DNA from: Adonisia turfae CCMR0081
Lineage (GTDB): Bacteria > Cyanobacteriota > Cyanobacteriia > Phormidesmidales > Phormidesmidaceae
Direction: 5' to 3'
DNA length: 64,000 bases
Assembly: GCF_011009555.1 (NCBI RefSeq)
Contig: NZ_QXHD01000004.1
Coordinates: 5,273,393-5,337,392, forward strand
Positions 33,661 to 43,062 of this stretch are shown piece by piece. Made by a program: the position numbers and the translations under genes. The notes beneath the pieces are model-generated. The model was not told the DNA's origin and searched no databases. It saw nothing but the letters and a program-made list of their open reading frames with translations. How positions within the stretch are numbered: position 1 is the first letter of the stretch; each line of letters starts with the position of its first letter.

Positions 33661-34629
33661 CTACGGCAGTTCCACCGATGTGGGTTTAGCAATATGGGGC
33701 AGTCCCCAGCCTAACTTTTCCCGCAAAACCTTAAAGAACTCTGGATCCTTTAGACGGATAAACTTTGCTGGATACTTTGCTTCCCGTAGGCAAACGCGAT
33801 CGCCAGGGGCGACATAGCAACCAGCATTGCCATCAACCACCATCACCAGAGGATCTGGGTTTGCCGAAGACACGATGACCTTTTCAGCACTGGGAAAGAC
33901 CAGGCCACGTGCTGCCAACGAATGGGGGCAAATGGGAATCAACTGTAACACCGATACCCCTGGCGTGATCACCGGGCCACCGGCTGAAAGTGAATAGGCG
34001 GTAGACCCGGTTGGTGTGGAAATGATGATGCCATCAGCGGCAATATCAACCGGCGCATGGCGACCAATGGTGACCTCAAAATGGCACATGCTGGTGAGTG
34101 GCTCACGGTTGAGTACGACCTCATTGAGGCACAGGGCTTCCCAAGCAGGTTGGTTATGCCGTACTAACTGCACCGCTACCATCGTGCGATCTTCCACTTG
34201 GTAATTGCCCGCTAGCACCTGCTCCAGTACATGGGGTAACTGATTAAGATACGTTTCCGTTAAAAACCCCATATGTCCTGTATTCACCGCCAACAAGGGA
34301 ATACCTGCTGGTGCCACCTGGCGAAACGCTGACAGTACTGTGCCGTCACCACCCAGCACAATGGCAAAGTCCATGGCGTCATCAAAGTCTTTAGGCACCA
34401 ATGACTCGATGGGAATGAACTTAGCTGGTTTATTGGCATTGGCATAGCCAAGTAGTCCACCTAATCCTGTTGCTGTGGCTACTTGACAACCGTACGCTTC
34501 AAGTCTGACCTTTAACTCTTGAGTGACCTGACAGGCGACAGGTTTGACATCGTTATATATGATGCCAACCTTTTTGGTGCGTCTCTGTGGGGAAGTAAGG
34601 TTGTTAGAAACCGGGGTCACGTTCAGCAT
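33661..34629 (-). CDS. nadK: NAD kinase
   Basis: A 322-residue ATP/polyphosphate-dependent NAD kinase, which makes NADP+. The GGDGTVL motif ([13 protein letters not shown]) is the catalytic signature; [12 protein letters not shown] and the second conserved block, [21 protein letters not shown], complete the active site. N-terminal motif [11 protein letters not shown] is typical. Cyanobacteria usually have two NAD kinases; only one lies in this window. Confidence 0.97.
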   Translation of the reverse strand: MLNVTPVSNNLTSPQRRTKKVGIIYNDVKPVACQVTQELKVRLEAYGCQVATATGLGGLLGYANANKPAKFIPIESLVPKDFDDAMDFAIVLGGDGTVLSAFRQVAPAGIPLLAVNTGHMGFLTETYLNQLPHVLEQVLAGNYQVEDRTMVAVQLVRHNQPAWEALCLNEVVLNREPLTSMCHFEVTIGRHAPVDIAADGIIISTPTGSTAYSLSAGGPVITPGVSVLQLIPICPHSLAARGLVFPSAEKVIVSSANPDPLVMVVDGNAGCYVAPGDRVCLREAKYPAKFIRLKDPEFFKVLREKLGWGLPHIAKPTSVELP

Positions 34630-34782
34630 CCGAGCTAATCGATATCCTTTAGGCTACCGCCTTTAGCTCTGTCTTGAACAGTCTGCCATCCTCTCCGTAT
34701 CTAATTTTTCTGCATGGGAGGGTAGCTCTAACGCAAAGAGGTAGCTATCTTAACTTTAAGGCCTCTTTTGCATAATTTTCTT

Positions 34783-35046
34783 GTGACTGCCCAACGTTTA
34801 CCCGAAACCACTGCCCATGTGCGCATCACGTATCAATCCTGGCAACAAGGCAAACTCGAAGGCGAAGTCAATGCTAATGAATTTGCCTGGCAGTTTCAAT
34901 GGAAATTTCGCGGTGGCCATCTGACCGTGGAACCGTCGTTAGGACGGGCCTTGATTCAGGAGCCGCTGGGACGATTTTTAGAACGGTTTGACTATCAACT
35001 AGAGCCTGGTGGGGATTATTCCTTTACAATTCGTGCTGAGCTGTAA
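34783..35046 (+). CDS. DUF3146-family protein
   Basis: An 87-residue protein. The frame opens at a TTG (34768), but GTG 34783 (MTAQRLPETTAHVRIT) fits the usual N terminus of this cyanobacterial family better. The body has the expected QSWQQGKLEGEV, FQWKFRGGHLTVEPSLGRAL and LERFDYQLEPGGDYSFTI pattern. Function is unknown. It is divergent from nadK. Confidence 0.75.
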   Translation: MTAQRLPETTAHVRITYQSWQQGKLEGEVNANEFAWQFQWKFRGGHLTVEPSLGRALIQEPLGRFLERFDYQLEPGGDYSFTIRAEL

Positions 35047-35134
35047 TGCCAAACCTTTAGTTTTATAGCTGTCAGAGCACTTGTCGGTAAAGTAGGGTAA
35101 GGTCTCCAATCAATAACTGTACCCTGGCTCTACC

Positions 35135-35530
35135 ATGGCAACGCTCTCTCCAGCTTCATCTGTCGCCACTACCTTACGTCCAGACTACCGTCTATCCCTG
35201 TCAATTCTTTTAATGGGTCTGTGTGTAGCCCCTATTCAAGCTATAGGTGGGCTTGTGATCGCCCTATTGGGAATGTTCCTCATAGTACAAACGACGGTGA
35301 TAAGGCTGACGTTTACGGACACGGAATTACAGGTATGTCGAGGGACAACTATTTTGCGGCGGTTTCCCTATGCTGACTGGCAAGCTTGGCAGGTCTTTTG
35401 GTCGGCGGTTCCAATTTTGTTCTACTTTCGCGAGGTGAAGAGTATTCACTTTTTACCTATGGTATTTAACGCTGGGGAACTCGTTGATCAGCTCCAACAG
35501 CATTGCGACCCTGTGGGGTTAAATCAGTAG
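35135..35530 (+). CDS. DUF3119-family membrane protein
   Basis: A 131-residue protein with two hydrophobic segments early on (LSILLMGLCVAPIQAIGG and LVIALLGMFLIVQTTVI), followed by a PH-like domain (LTFTDTELQVCRGTTILRRFPYADWQAWQVFW). The arrangement matches DUF3119, a family restricted to cyanobacteria and plastids and of unknown function. It ends 54 bp before the next gene, on the same strand; in cyanobacteria DUF3119 and DUF3086 genes are often adjacent. Confidence 0.8.
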   Translation: MATLSPASSVATTLRPDYRLSLSILLMGLCVAPIQAIGGLVIALLGMFLIVQTTVIRLTFTDTELQVCRGTTILRRFPYADWQAWQVFWSAVPILFYFREVKSIHFLPMVFNAGELVDQLQQHCDPVGLNQ

Positions 35531-35583
35531 TCAGAGAGCCACTGCGATTAACTAAAGATCGAAGAAGAAGTCCATTAACTACC

Positions 35584-36549
35584 ATGCCGACTGAAGAGTT
35601 TTCTGAGTCACCCAAGCAACCTAAGGATAGTCCCCTAGCGCCTTTGCGCACGTCATCAAGTCGTAGTTCAGAGGCTGAGGTGGCTCGATTGGTACAGGCG
35701 GGATTACAGGATTTAGAGCAGCGCCGTCAGACACTACAGAAAGAGATTGAACAGCTAGAACGACGTCGCGATCGCATCCAGGCAGAAATGCGCACCTCCT
35801 TTGCTGGCGCATCCCAAGATTTAGCGGTGCGTCTCCAAGGGTTTAAGGATTATTTGGTGGGTAGCCTCCAAGATTTAGCCACATCTGCTGAACAATTAGA
35901 GCTGGCTCCAACGGCGCAGGCGGCTGAGCCGATGGCACGCCAGCCGCCTGCACAGCAGCGTCCAGCCCCTGAAGCGCCAGATATAACCACCACGGCGTTT
36001 TCTATTCAGCGATTTGAAGAGCAGCGAGAGCGGGTACGCAGCCTCATTGACCAATATCGCACCAGACCCGATTACTATGGCCCCCCCTGGCAGCTGCGCC
36101 GCACCTTTGAAACCATCCATGCGGACCGGGTGTCTAATTGGTTTTTTACCCAGGGAGGACGTGGGGCGGTCAAAAGTTTAGGCAGTCGTTTGCAAAATGT
36201 GGTGGTGGCATCGGCAGCCATATCGGCACTCTATGCCATTTATGGCGACCGCCTATGCACTATGGTGCTGGCCAATACCCCTGAACGTCTAGGAGAATGG
36301 CGACGCTGGCTCCAAGACTGCCTCGGCATATCACGGGCCGATTTTGGTTCTAATCGAGGGCTCATGCTGTTTGAGGTACCTGAGCCTATGGTGCAGCGTG
36401 CTGAGCGCTTGATGGATAATGGCTATTTACCGATGCTAATTATTGATGAATCGGAAAATAAATTGCCATTGGCAGCTTTGCAGTTTCCCCTATGGTTAGT
36501 GTTTGCCCCAGACCCGGCAAATCCTTCGCAGGACGATTATTACTATTAA
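35584..36549 (+). CDS. DUF3086-family protein
   Basis: The open frame begins at 35503, but the ATG at 35584 (MPTEEFSES) avoids overlap with the preceding gene and is preferred; 321 residues. It has a disordered N terminus, a coiled coil (LEQRRQTLQKEIEQLERRRDRIQAEMR, about residues 45-80), a Pro/Ala-rich linker, and a conserved C-terminal domain (FTQGGRGAVKSLGSRLQNVVV...LPMLIIDESENKLPLAALQFPLWLVFA), as in DUF3086. Function is unknown. It follows the DUF3119 gene and probably shares its transcript. Confidence 0.85.
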   Translation: MPTEEFSESPKQPKDSPLAPLRTSSSRSSEAEVARLVQAGLQDLEQRRQTLQKEIEQLERRRDRIQAEMRTSFAGASQDLAVRLQGFKDYLVGSLQDLATSAEQLELAPTAQAAEPMARQPPAQQRPAPEAPDITTTAFSIQRFEEQRERVRSLIDQYRTRPDYYGPPWQLRRTFETIHADRVSNWFFTQGGRGAVKSLGSRLQNVVVASAAISALYAIYGDRLCTMVLANTPERLGEWRRWLQDCLGISRADFGSNRGLMLFEVPEPMVQRAERLMDNGYLPMLIIDESENKLPLAALQFPLWLVFAPDPANPSQDDYYY

Positions 36550-36674
36550 GGCGACTGCCCCTACCGTAGCCACAAGGGTTCACCCGTTACAAAAGGATGA
36601 TGGGGCGTGGTTTTCCAAACGTGCATAACCCCCTAAACTAAAATCGGGTTTGGTTTTTTAGGACTGGTTAACTC

Positions 36675-37295
36675 ATGGTTTGGTGGATTGCAGTCGGTTT
36701 ATTGGTACTGGCCTACTTGCTGGGATCGCTGCCTACGGGATATGTGGTCGCAAAGCTACTCAAAGGAATTGATATTCGTGAACATGGCTCAGGGAATACC
36801 GGAGCCACCAATGTGTTTCGAGTCGTGGGCAAACAAGCCGGTATCACTGTGCTTGTGATTGATTTGCTTAAAGGCCTAACTGCGGTTTTAATTGCTCGGT
36901 TTGTGATGGCTCAGTTTGGTGACAGCCTGACTCTGTCCACATGGATACAAACCCTGGCAGGATTATTGGCAATTTTGGGGCACAGTCGCTCCGTATGGTT
37001 GAACTTCACAGGGGGTAAATCGGCAGCGACGGGACTTGGGGTCATTCTTGCCTTAGCTTGGCCAGTTGGCCTAGGGACAGCAGCTGTTTTTGGCCTTGTT
37101 TTTGGCCTCTCGCGAACAGTGTCTCTAGGCTCTATTTCTGCTGCGACTGCGGCCCCAATACTTATGTTCTTAACCGGCCAACCACTGCCGTTTATATTGT
37201 TGGTCTTATTGGGGGGCATCTATGTCATCATCCGCCACCGCAGCAATATTTCTAGATTGTTAGCAGGGACAGAACCAAAATTAGGCAATAGTTAG
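36675..37295 (+). CDS. plsY: Glycerol-3-phosphate acyltransferase PlsY
   Basis: A 206-residue membrane enzyme that acylates glycerol-3-phosphate using acyl phosphate, the first step of phospholipid and glycolipid synthesis. Signatures: YLLGSLPTGYVVAKLLKGIDIREHGSGNTGATNVFR (glycerol-3-phosphate site), GHSRSVWLNFTGGKSAATGLG and IRHRSNISRLLAGTEPK near the end. Five membrane helices are evident. It follows the DUF3086 gene by 125 bp and converges on proC. Confidence 0.97.
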   Translation: MVWWIAVGLLVLAYLLGSLPTGYVVAKLLKGIDIREHGSGNTGATNVFRVVGKQAGITVLVIDLLKGLTAVLIARFVMAQFGDSLTLSTWIQTLAGLLAILGHSRSVWLNFTGGKSAATGLGVILALAWPVGLGTAAVFGLVFGLSRTVSLGSISAATAAPILMFLTGQPLPFILLVLLGGIYVIIRHRSNISRLLAGTEPKLGNS

Positions 37296-37323
37296 GGGTT
37301 AATCAGGGCATTGATCCATGCCC

Positions 37324-38154
37324 CTACTGGTTGCCCAGTTCCCGTGACCGGCTACTGGCTGCCCTCACAGCTTCAATCAATGCTGAACGCAGACCTAGTT
37401 CTTCTAAACAGGCGATCCCAGAAATTGTGGTGCCGCCGGGGCTAGTCACCCTATCCTTCAAGACGGCTGGGTGCATGCCTGTTTTTTGTAATAACTGAGC
37501 GGTGCCCAGAACTGTTTGCAAAGCCAGCCTATTGGCAGTTGTGCGTGACAAACCAGAGGCTACACCTCCGTCCGCTAAGGCTTCAATTACGATGGCAACA
37601 TAGGCCGGGCCTGAGCCAGATAGTCCGGTTACGCCATCTAAAAGTGGCTCGGCAACCTGAACAACCTCACCCACAGTGCTGAAAAGTTGTTGCGCGATTT
37701 CTACATGCTCGGCAATAGCACGACTGCCAATAGCAATGGCTGTCATCCCACAACCAACGGTGGCCGGTGTGTTGGGCATGGCTCGAATAACTGGCCATCC
37801 TGGAACAGCTTGCTCTAATCGAACAATTGAAACCCCGGCTAAAATAGAAATAACCAGAGGAGATTCACTAACAACAATTCCTGAAAAATCTCTGGCGACA
37901 CTGTCAAAAACTTGTGGCTTGGTCGCTAAAACAATGACGTCGCTATGCTCAATGACCTCACGGTTACTATGGGTAGTGCGGATGTCATACTGTTCGATGA
38001 GCAACTGTCTCCGCTCATGGGATAAATCAGACACCAAAATGGCATCCGGTGTATACATCCTCTTAGAGAGCAGGCAAGACAGCAGTGCTTCTCCCATGAC
38101 ACCGCCACCAATAATGCCGAGTTTACCAGGCAATGATCCAAGGCCTCCGAACAC
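37324..38154 (-). CDS. proC: Pyrroline-5-carboxylate reductase
   Basis: A 276-residue NADPH-dependent reductase for the last step of proline synthesis. The Rossmann N terminus shows GIIGGGVMGEALL; the C-terminal ProC signature GVTGLSGSGPAYVAIVIEALADGGVASGL and the later VTSPGGTTISG motif line the active site. It is in the order sepF-proC downstream of pipX-pipY, a conserved cyanobacterial neighbourhood. Confidence 0.96.
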   Translation of the reverse strand: MFGGLGSLPGKLGIIGGGVMGEALLSCLLSKRMYTPDAILVSDLSHERRQLLIEQYDIRTTHSNREVIEHSDVIVLATKPQVFDSVARDFSGIVVSESPLVISILAGVSIVRLEQAVPGWPVIRAMPNTPATVGCGMTAIAIGSRAIAEHVEIAQQLFSTVGEVVQVAEPLLDGVTGLSGSGPAYVAIVIEALADGGVASGLSRTTANRLALQTVLGTAQLLQKTGMHPAVLKDRVTSPGGTTISGIACLEELGLRSALIEAVRAASSRSRELGNQ

Positions 38155-38279
38155 GCTTATAGCATCCTAAGAATACCTTGAAATGGGCTGATAACCTTGA
38201 ACAGCCAAGAGGTAACTAGGGCAATGCTTAGAATTGAAGGGGCATTAAGCATCGCCCTAAGTTCCAATTAGCATCATCT

Positions 38280-38921
38280 TTAGGCCATACGTGCCACCTG
38301 CTCAGTTGCCCAAGCGGGTGTGGGAGCAGCGGAAGGCATAGCAGGCTCTTCCATAGGCAATCCATCTTCGCTGTCAACGGGCATACTGACCTGTACACAG
38401 TTGGGGGTGAATAGGAAGATGCTTTCGCCAATGCGCTCTTGATGACCATCCATGGCATAGGTGCCACCAGCAACAAAGTCAACTGCACGCTGGGCTTGGT
38501 CAGGATCCATGATAGTTAGGTTTAAAACCACAGACTTCCGCTCACGGAGTGCTTGGATTGCCTGGGGCATTTCCTCAAAGGAGCGGGGCTCCATCACGAT
38601 TACTTCAGACACACCGTTAATTGCACCAGGCATACCAATCACATTACTAACACTACTCATTGAATTATTCATGGAAACCATCCCAGAATCGGTTGACATT
38701 ACGCGGTCACGGATGCGGCGACGGGGCGCGCGAGTCTCAACGGGCGCAGCTGTCGTTACCCCTGAAACAGGTTGAGGTTGAGGCTGGGGTTGAGGAGCCT
38801 GATTCTCTTGTTCATAGAGGTTCTGGTATTCCTCGCCGTCCATTTCGTCATATTCATACTCATAGTCGGCCGGGTCATTAAGGCCAACAAAGTCACGTAA
38901 TTTAGTAAAAATGGTACTCAC
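38280..38921 (-). CDS. sepF: Cell division protein SepF (Cdv2-like)
   Basis: A 213-residue SepF homologue, a membrane-associated FtsZ partner that stabilises the division ring. The N terminus has an acidic tract (residues about 15-35), a Pro/Gln-rich linker and an Arg-rich patch ([14 protein letters not shown]). The SepF/DUF552 core follows: [71 protein letters not shown]. The core has the usual [11 protein letters not shown] motif. It lies 125 bp before proC on the same strand. Confidence 0.95.
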   Translation of the reverse strand: MSTIFTKLRDFVGLNDPADYEYEYDEMDGEEYQNLYEQENQAPQPQPQPQPVSGVTTAAPVETRAPRRRIRDRVMSTDSGMVSMNNSMSSVSNVIGMPGAINGVSEVIVMEPRSFEEMPQAIQALRERKSVVLNLTIMDPDQAQRAVDFVAGGTYAMDGHQERIGESIFLFTPNCVQVSMPVDSEDGLPMEEPAMPSAAPTPAWATEQVARMA

Positions 38922-39349
38922 GGCTGAAACTCCGTCATGGCTAGTACTAACTTGGCTAGAAAATCTCTCAAGACCTGAATTAAAAGGAGTCGAGAGATGA
39001 TTTGAGACTAAAGTGGGCCATTGATGGCTGGACGTATCAGCAACCTCAATTGAGATTTTCTGATAGCTCTAACCCCATTGCCTAAGATCAGGGATACTCT
39101 AACCCCCTTGTGCTCAAACGGCAATGGAAAAACAAACGTCATTCAATATGACAACGCTTGCAGCGCTCTATCAACCTAGAGAATTAAACCTCTTTAGTCG
39201 ACATTTGAAAATACCCGCACACAATCATTCGGGCATAACTTTGAGCCACAGTATACACGAATCGATTAAAAAAAATCACCAATTCCCAAAATAGACTGAA
39301 GTATCTTGATCTTTTTTAGGAATAGAGATGATATAAATGGCCAAAGCCC
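38922..39349. other. Intergenic region between pipY and sepF
   Basis: 428 bp holding the sepF promoter. The only longer frame is a 48-codon ORF starting at 39124 on the plus strand, which has no family resemblance and no ribosome-binding site. No repeat or terminator of note. Confidence 0.4.
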
Positions 39350-40069
39350 TCAGGTACGGGAGCCAAACAGAGTAGTTCCTAATCGAATGATATTTGATCC
39401 AGCTGCGATCGCAAGTGGAAAATCCTGGGACATTCCCATGGAAAAGTGATGAATTGGTAAGGGCGTTTCTTGATGATTTGCCAGTGATTGCCCGAGGGCA
39501 TAGGCTCGCTCAAAAAAAGATTGGGTTTGAGGCAACAATAGACCATAGGGAGGAATTGCCATGATCCCCTCTAATTTGAGATGAGATAACTGTGCTAAAT
39601 CGGGCAAGGCTTGCCAAAGTTCAGACTCAGTCAAACCATGCTTATTGGCATCTGCCAACAGTTTTACCTGTAGACAACAGATGGGCGAACGGGAAAGTTC
39701 AGCCGCTATCTGATCCAGGCGTCGAGCTAATTTCAGACTATCTACAGAATGAATCCAGTCAAAGTGTTGTAGGGCCTTGCGCGCTTTGTTGGTTTGCAGA
39801 TGACCAATAAAGTGCCAAGTAATATCTGGCAAATCCGTCAGATCTGCCTGTTTTGCAATGGCTTCCTGGATCTTATTTTCGCCAAAGTCCCGGAGGCCAG
39901 CTGCGTAGGCTGCCCGAATAGCAGCCGCAGGAAATGTTTTACTGACTGCCACTAAGCGCACATGGGCAGGCAACTCCAATTGCTCCACTCGTTGAGCAAT
40001 TTGCTGACTGTGCCATTCAAGCGGCTGTGGAGAAGATCCTGGAGTAGTAGTCCCCGCAGCATTCATCAT
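39350..40069 (-). CDS. pipY: PipY: PLP-binding protein of the YggS/COG0325 family
   Basis: A 239-residue pyridoxal-phosphate-binding protein, single-domain TIM barrel. The lysine-bearing strand VRLVAVSKTFP, then GLRDFGENKIQEAIAKQ, WHFIGHLQTNKARKAL and the phosphate-binding FSMGMSQDFPLAIAAGSNIIRLGTTLFG are all conserved. In Synechococcus this protein, PipY, keeps PLP and amino-acid pools in balance and is encoded with PipX. Here it overlaps pipX by 4 bp (ATGA), so the two are translationally coupled, which supports the name. Confidence 0.95.
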   Translation of the reverse strand: MMNAAGTTTPGSSPQPLEWHSQQIAQRVEQLELPAHVRLVAVSKTFPAAAIRAAYAAGLRDFGENKIQEAIAKQADLTDLPDITWHFIGHLQTNKARKALQHFDWIHSVDSLKLARRLDQIAAELSRSPICCLQVKLLADANKHGLTESELWQALPDLAQLSHLKLEGIMAIPPYGLLLPQTQSFFERAYALGQSLANHQETPLPIHHFSMGMSQDFPLAIAAGSNIIRLGTTLFGSRT

Positions 40070-40338
40070 TGAAACGTTCGCTTGTAAACCTTGTTTAAAT
40101 GCTCAAATTCGCTGTATTGGCCAGACTGGCGCAATATTCGTAGACGTGTTTCTAACATCATACGGGCCTCTGTTCGACCAATGGGATCAAAGAGCAAACC
40201 AGCTGCCCGATCAACTTTTGCCAGAAAAAATAGCCGCTGGGCATAGAGCGTGGTAAATAGCTCTTTATCGCCATCCACCAGGCAAATCCGAAACAACAGC
40301 CCAAAGTCAGGGTGATTGAGATAAGTTTCAGTGCTCAT
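40066..40338 (-). CDS. pipX: PipX: PII-interacting co-activator of NtcA
   Basis: A 90-residue protein with the PipX pattern: N-terminal Tudor-like domain (TYLNHPDFGLLFRICLVDGDKELFTTLYAQRLFFLAKV) and C-terminal helices (EARMMLETRLRILRQSGQ...EFEHLNKVYKRTF). PipX binds either PII or the transcription factor NtcA according to 2-oxoglutarate and ATP/ADP status, linking nitrogen signals to gene expression. Its stop overlaps the start of pipY. There is a 292-bp gap to the next upstream gene, where its own promoter should be. Confidence 0.97.
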   Translation of the reverse strand: MSTETYLNHPDFGLLFRICLVDGDKELFTTLYAQRLFFLAKVDRAAGLLFDPIGRTEARMMLETRLRILRQSGQYSEFEHLNKVYKRTFQ

Positions 40339-40629
40339 TCAAGGGGTGCGATAAATGGGAGAACAAAGGACAGTTAATACAGAGTTTACTCAAGAAGACT
40401 TGTGATCCTAACGCTCATTGATAAATCTACCAAGCCCAATGGCTAGAGTGCCATATTGTCCAAAACAAGAGTTTAAAAAGGGGTAGGACACCTTCCTGGA
40501 CTGACCTCAGCTCAATACGAGCTAAGCTCTGAGTCTACCAGGGTGGCAGAAAAGACATTGATAGAGTTTACAGCGTTTCCCTGCACTATCTTCAAGAATT
40601 AAGCGGCAAGGTCTGCATTCTACCCCTAT

Positions 40630-42069
40630 CTAGACGGAAATTCCCAAAGCGAGTAGTTGTGCCTGGGCCTTTTGTAAGGATTCCTGCCATTCTTGGTGGG
40701 CCTCACTATCGGCGACAATGCCTGCTCCCACTTGCCCCCAAACAACATGCTGGTTTGATCGATCGGGGGTCAGCAACAGCGTACGGATCAAAATATTCAG
40801 GTCTAGTTGACCGCGCACATCCAGGTAACCGCAGGAGCCATAAAACAAACTGCGACGCAGGGGTTCGAGGGTTTCAATGATTTCCATACAGCGCACTTTG
40901 GGGCAACCAGTAATGGTGCCGCCGGGGAATGTGGCTCGAATTAAATCAATGGCATTGAGGTCAGGGTGCAAGGTGCCGATGACGTTACTCACCAGATGCA
41001 TGACATGGCTATAGCGTTCGATCACCATGAGTTCGTCCACATGGACTGATCCCCAAGTACAAACTCGACCTAGATCATTGCGCTCTAGATCTACGAGCAT
41101 TATGTGTTCTGCCCGTTCTTTGCGATTTGTTTCCAGGGTTTGAGCAAACTCTCGATCTGCTGCCGGTGTCTTCCCACGGGGACGTGTCCCGGCAATTGGA
41201 CGGGTTTGGGCCGTTTGATCCCATAGCTGTACGAGACGTTCGGGAGAACAACTAATAACATGTCCCCACGGTGTACGCCAATAGCTGGCAAAGGGAGAGG
41301 GATTAATCTGGTGAAGCTGTCGGTATAGCTGCCAGGGAGAACTACTGGTGTGGGTTTGAAACCGCAAGGAAAGATTTACCTGAAAAACATCTCCTGCTTG
41401 AATATGGTCTTTGGCCGTTTGTACGGCTGTTTCAAATTGGGTCTGGCTAGAGCAGAACGTCAGTTTTTCTGAAAGATTCGGTGCTACGAGGGACGGGGTT
41501 TGGTGGGGCAGGTGTTCCAGACGGTGCACCATGGTTTCTATATCGGCTGGAGAGGCAGCAGCTAACCATAAATCCTGTTGGTGATGATCGAGAATGGCAA
41601 ACTGTTCTGGCTCATACCAGTAGGCAACTGGGAAGGGCAGTGAATCCTCTTTGCGATAGGGAAGTTTTTCAATCTCCCAAGCCGTGTCATAGCCTAGCCA
41701 ACCTAACCAGCCGCCGACAAAAGGCAGATCATCTGGGGGGGTTACTGAGGATGGGTACGCTACCCATGCGCTGGGGACTTGCCCCCTGAGTAACTGGCTA
41801 AGGGTGGGCAAAATCTCCCCAAGGGACGGGGTAAACAGTTGAGGCTGGTTCGCTATCTGTCGAGGTCCGCCAGCACATAGGGAATAACGAATTAAATTAT
41901 CGGGGGCACCATCAACTCGATCTGGGCTCTCTAACAGGGTGGCGATGGCAGACCCATGAAACAGCGCTGCGAAGACATCAGCGCCACTGCGCTGCGCAAG
42001 GTCAAGCCGGTGCCAAAATCTGGGCAGTATATCTTGCTTAGCAAGCGATGGGGGGGAAGAAAGGGTCAA
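40630..42069 (-). CDS. Chorismate-utilising enzyme (aminodeoxychorismate/anthranilate synthase component I)
   Basis: A 479-residue member of the TrpE/PabB family, which converts chorismate with ammonia supplied by a glutamine amidotransferase subunit. The chorismate site is visible: IAGTRPRGKT, then ERNDLGRVCTWGSVHV, VMHLVSNVIGTL and FPGGTITGCPKVRCMEII. The motif near residue 291 is PIAGT, as in anthranilate synthase; PabB enzymes typically have PIKGT with a catalytic lysine. Length and gene context (no trp genes nearby) suggest PabB-like, but the motif suggests TrpE-like, so I leave the symbol blank. It lies in a long minus-strand run after the EcfT gene (64 bp). Confidence 0.9.
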   Translation of the reverse strand: MTLSSPPSLAKQDILPRFWHRLDLAQRSGADVFAALFHGSAIATLLESPDRVDGAPDNLIRYSLCAGGPRQIANQPQLFTPSLGEILPTLSQLLRGQVPSAWVAYPSSVTPPDDLPFVGGWLGWLGYDTAWEIEKLPYRKEDSLPFPVAYWYEPEQFAILDHHQQDLWLAAASPADIETMVHRLEHLPHQTPSLVAPNLSEKLTFCSSQTQFETAVQTAKDHIQAGDVFQVNLSLRFQTHTSSSPWQLYRQLHQINPSPFASYWRTPWGHVISCSPERLVQLWDQTAQTRPIAGTRPRGKTPAADREFAQTLETNRKERAEHIMLVDLERNDLGRVCTWGSVHVDELMVIERYSHVMHLVSNVIGTLHPDLNAIDLIRATFPGGTITGCPKVRCMEIIETLEPLRRSLFYGSCGYLDVRGQLDLNILIRTLLLTPDRSNQHVVWGQVGAGIVADSEAHQEWQESLQKAQAQLLALGISV

Positions 42070-42132
42070 TTGAGGATGTGGGAGGTAGGGTGGGCCAGAC
42101 CCACCAAAAAGGATTATTGGGTGAGGAACGAA

Positions 42133-43044
42133 TCAAATGGGATTGCCTAGGGCAAAACGACCCCACCAAAAGAAAACCAGGCTCACAAGGAAAACCCAGT
42201 CCCACCAGCGTAGCTGTAGCTGATGCCATTGGACCTGGTGATGGTCTGGACTAGTAAAGCCTCGAACTTTCATGGCAGCGGCAATTTGCTGGGCTCGCAA
42301 CAGTAAGTTGTCGAGCAAACGCTCTGCCACCATCAGCCAAATTTGACTGGCATGACGCCAGCCTAATTTACGCCAGTTGATGGCGCGGGTACGTACAGAA
42401 CGCACAAGATTTTGGACCTCTTCAAGGACGAGGGGAATAAATCGTAGCGATAGGGTCAAGGTCAAAGCAATTTCCGTGACTGGCAGTTTAAACCATCGCA
42501 ACGGAGACATTAGCTCTTCGATAGCTGCTGTGATCTCCTCAGGGGCCGTGGTTAATAAAAATAGGTTTGTGCTGTAAATCAGTGTGAATAACAGTGTGCC
42601 GACCTTAATGGCAAGCTTTAAAGACTTTTGTGTAATCTGCACCCAATGGAAATCAGCAATGATATAGCGATAGTTGGTTGCTGGTAGGGAACCAATGGTT
42701 TCAAAGGGGGTATCTAGGGTGGCGATCGCATCGGGTGTGGGCCAGCGAGGCTGATTAATCACAGCAATGCCATCGGGCATCACCATAATTAGCAGCGACG
42801 CCAGCGTAAACAAAATGAGTAGCCCGCCCATCTGCTGTCGCCATACCCGCCATGGCACCCTGGCGGTCAGGGTGAGCAACATCAAAATCACCACCAGAGC
42901 AATACGCCAGGCCGTATTGGCTAAAACGGGCGTCAGCAAAAAGCTCAGCAGCCAGGCTAGCTTTACCCGTGCATCAATCCGATGCAGCCAGGTGACCGGC
43001 TGTTCCAGGTATAAACCGATCGGTAGTGAGCGGAGTAGATCCAT
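42133..43044 (-). CDS. Energy-coupling factor transporter T protein (CbiQ/EcfT family)
   Basis: A 303-residue membrane protein with a helix-rich N terminus (LAWLLSFLLTPVLANTAWRIALVVILMLLTL) and the EcfT cytosolic region, including LMSPLRWFKLPVTEIALTLTLSLRFIPLVLEEVQNLVRSVRTRAINW; the RTRA segment belongs to the short Ala-Arg coupling motifs through which EcfT contacts the ATPases. Another Arg motif follows (AAAMKVRGF). It would form the scaffold of a vitamin or metal ECF importer, but no S-component or ATPase gene is adjacent, so it must share them from elsewhere. It lies 18 bp downstream of der. Confidence 0.9.
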   Translation of the reverse strand: MDLLRSLPIGLYLEQPVTWLHRIDARVKLAWLLSFLLTPVLANTAWRIALVVILMLLTLTARVPWRVWRQQMGGLLILFTLASLLIMVMPDGIAVINQPRWPTPDAIATLDTPFETIGSLPATNYRYIIADFHWVQITQKSLKLAIKVGTLLFTLIYSTNLFLLTTAPEEITAAIEELMSPLRWFKLPVTEIALTLTLSLRFIPLVLEEVQNLVRSVRTRAINWRKLGWRHASQIWLMVAERLLDNLLLRAQQIAAAMKVRGFTSPDHHQVQWHQLQLRWWDWVFLVSLVFFWWGRFALGNPI

Positions 43045-43062
43045 GGGGAATAGTGTTGAATT

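Noticed and set aside
39124-39270. 48-codon plus-strand frame between pipY and sepF
   Set aside because: It has no ribosome-binding site, no family resemblance and no supporting context.
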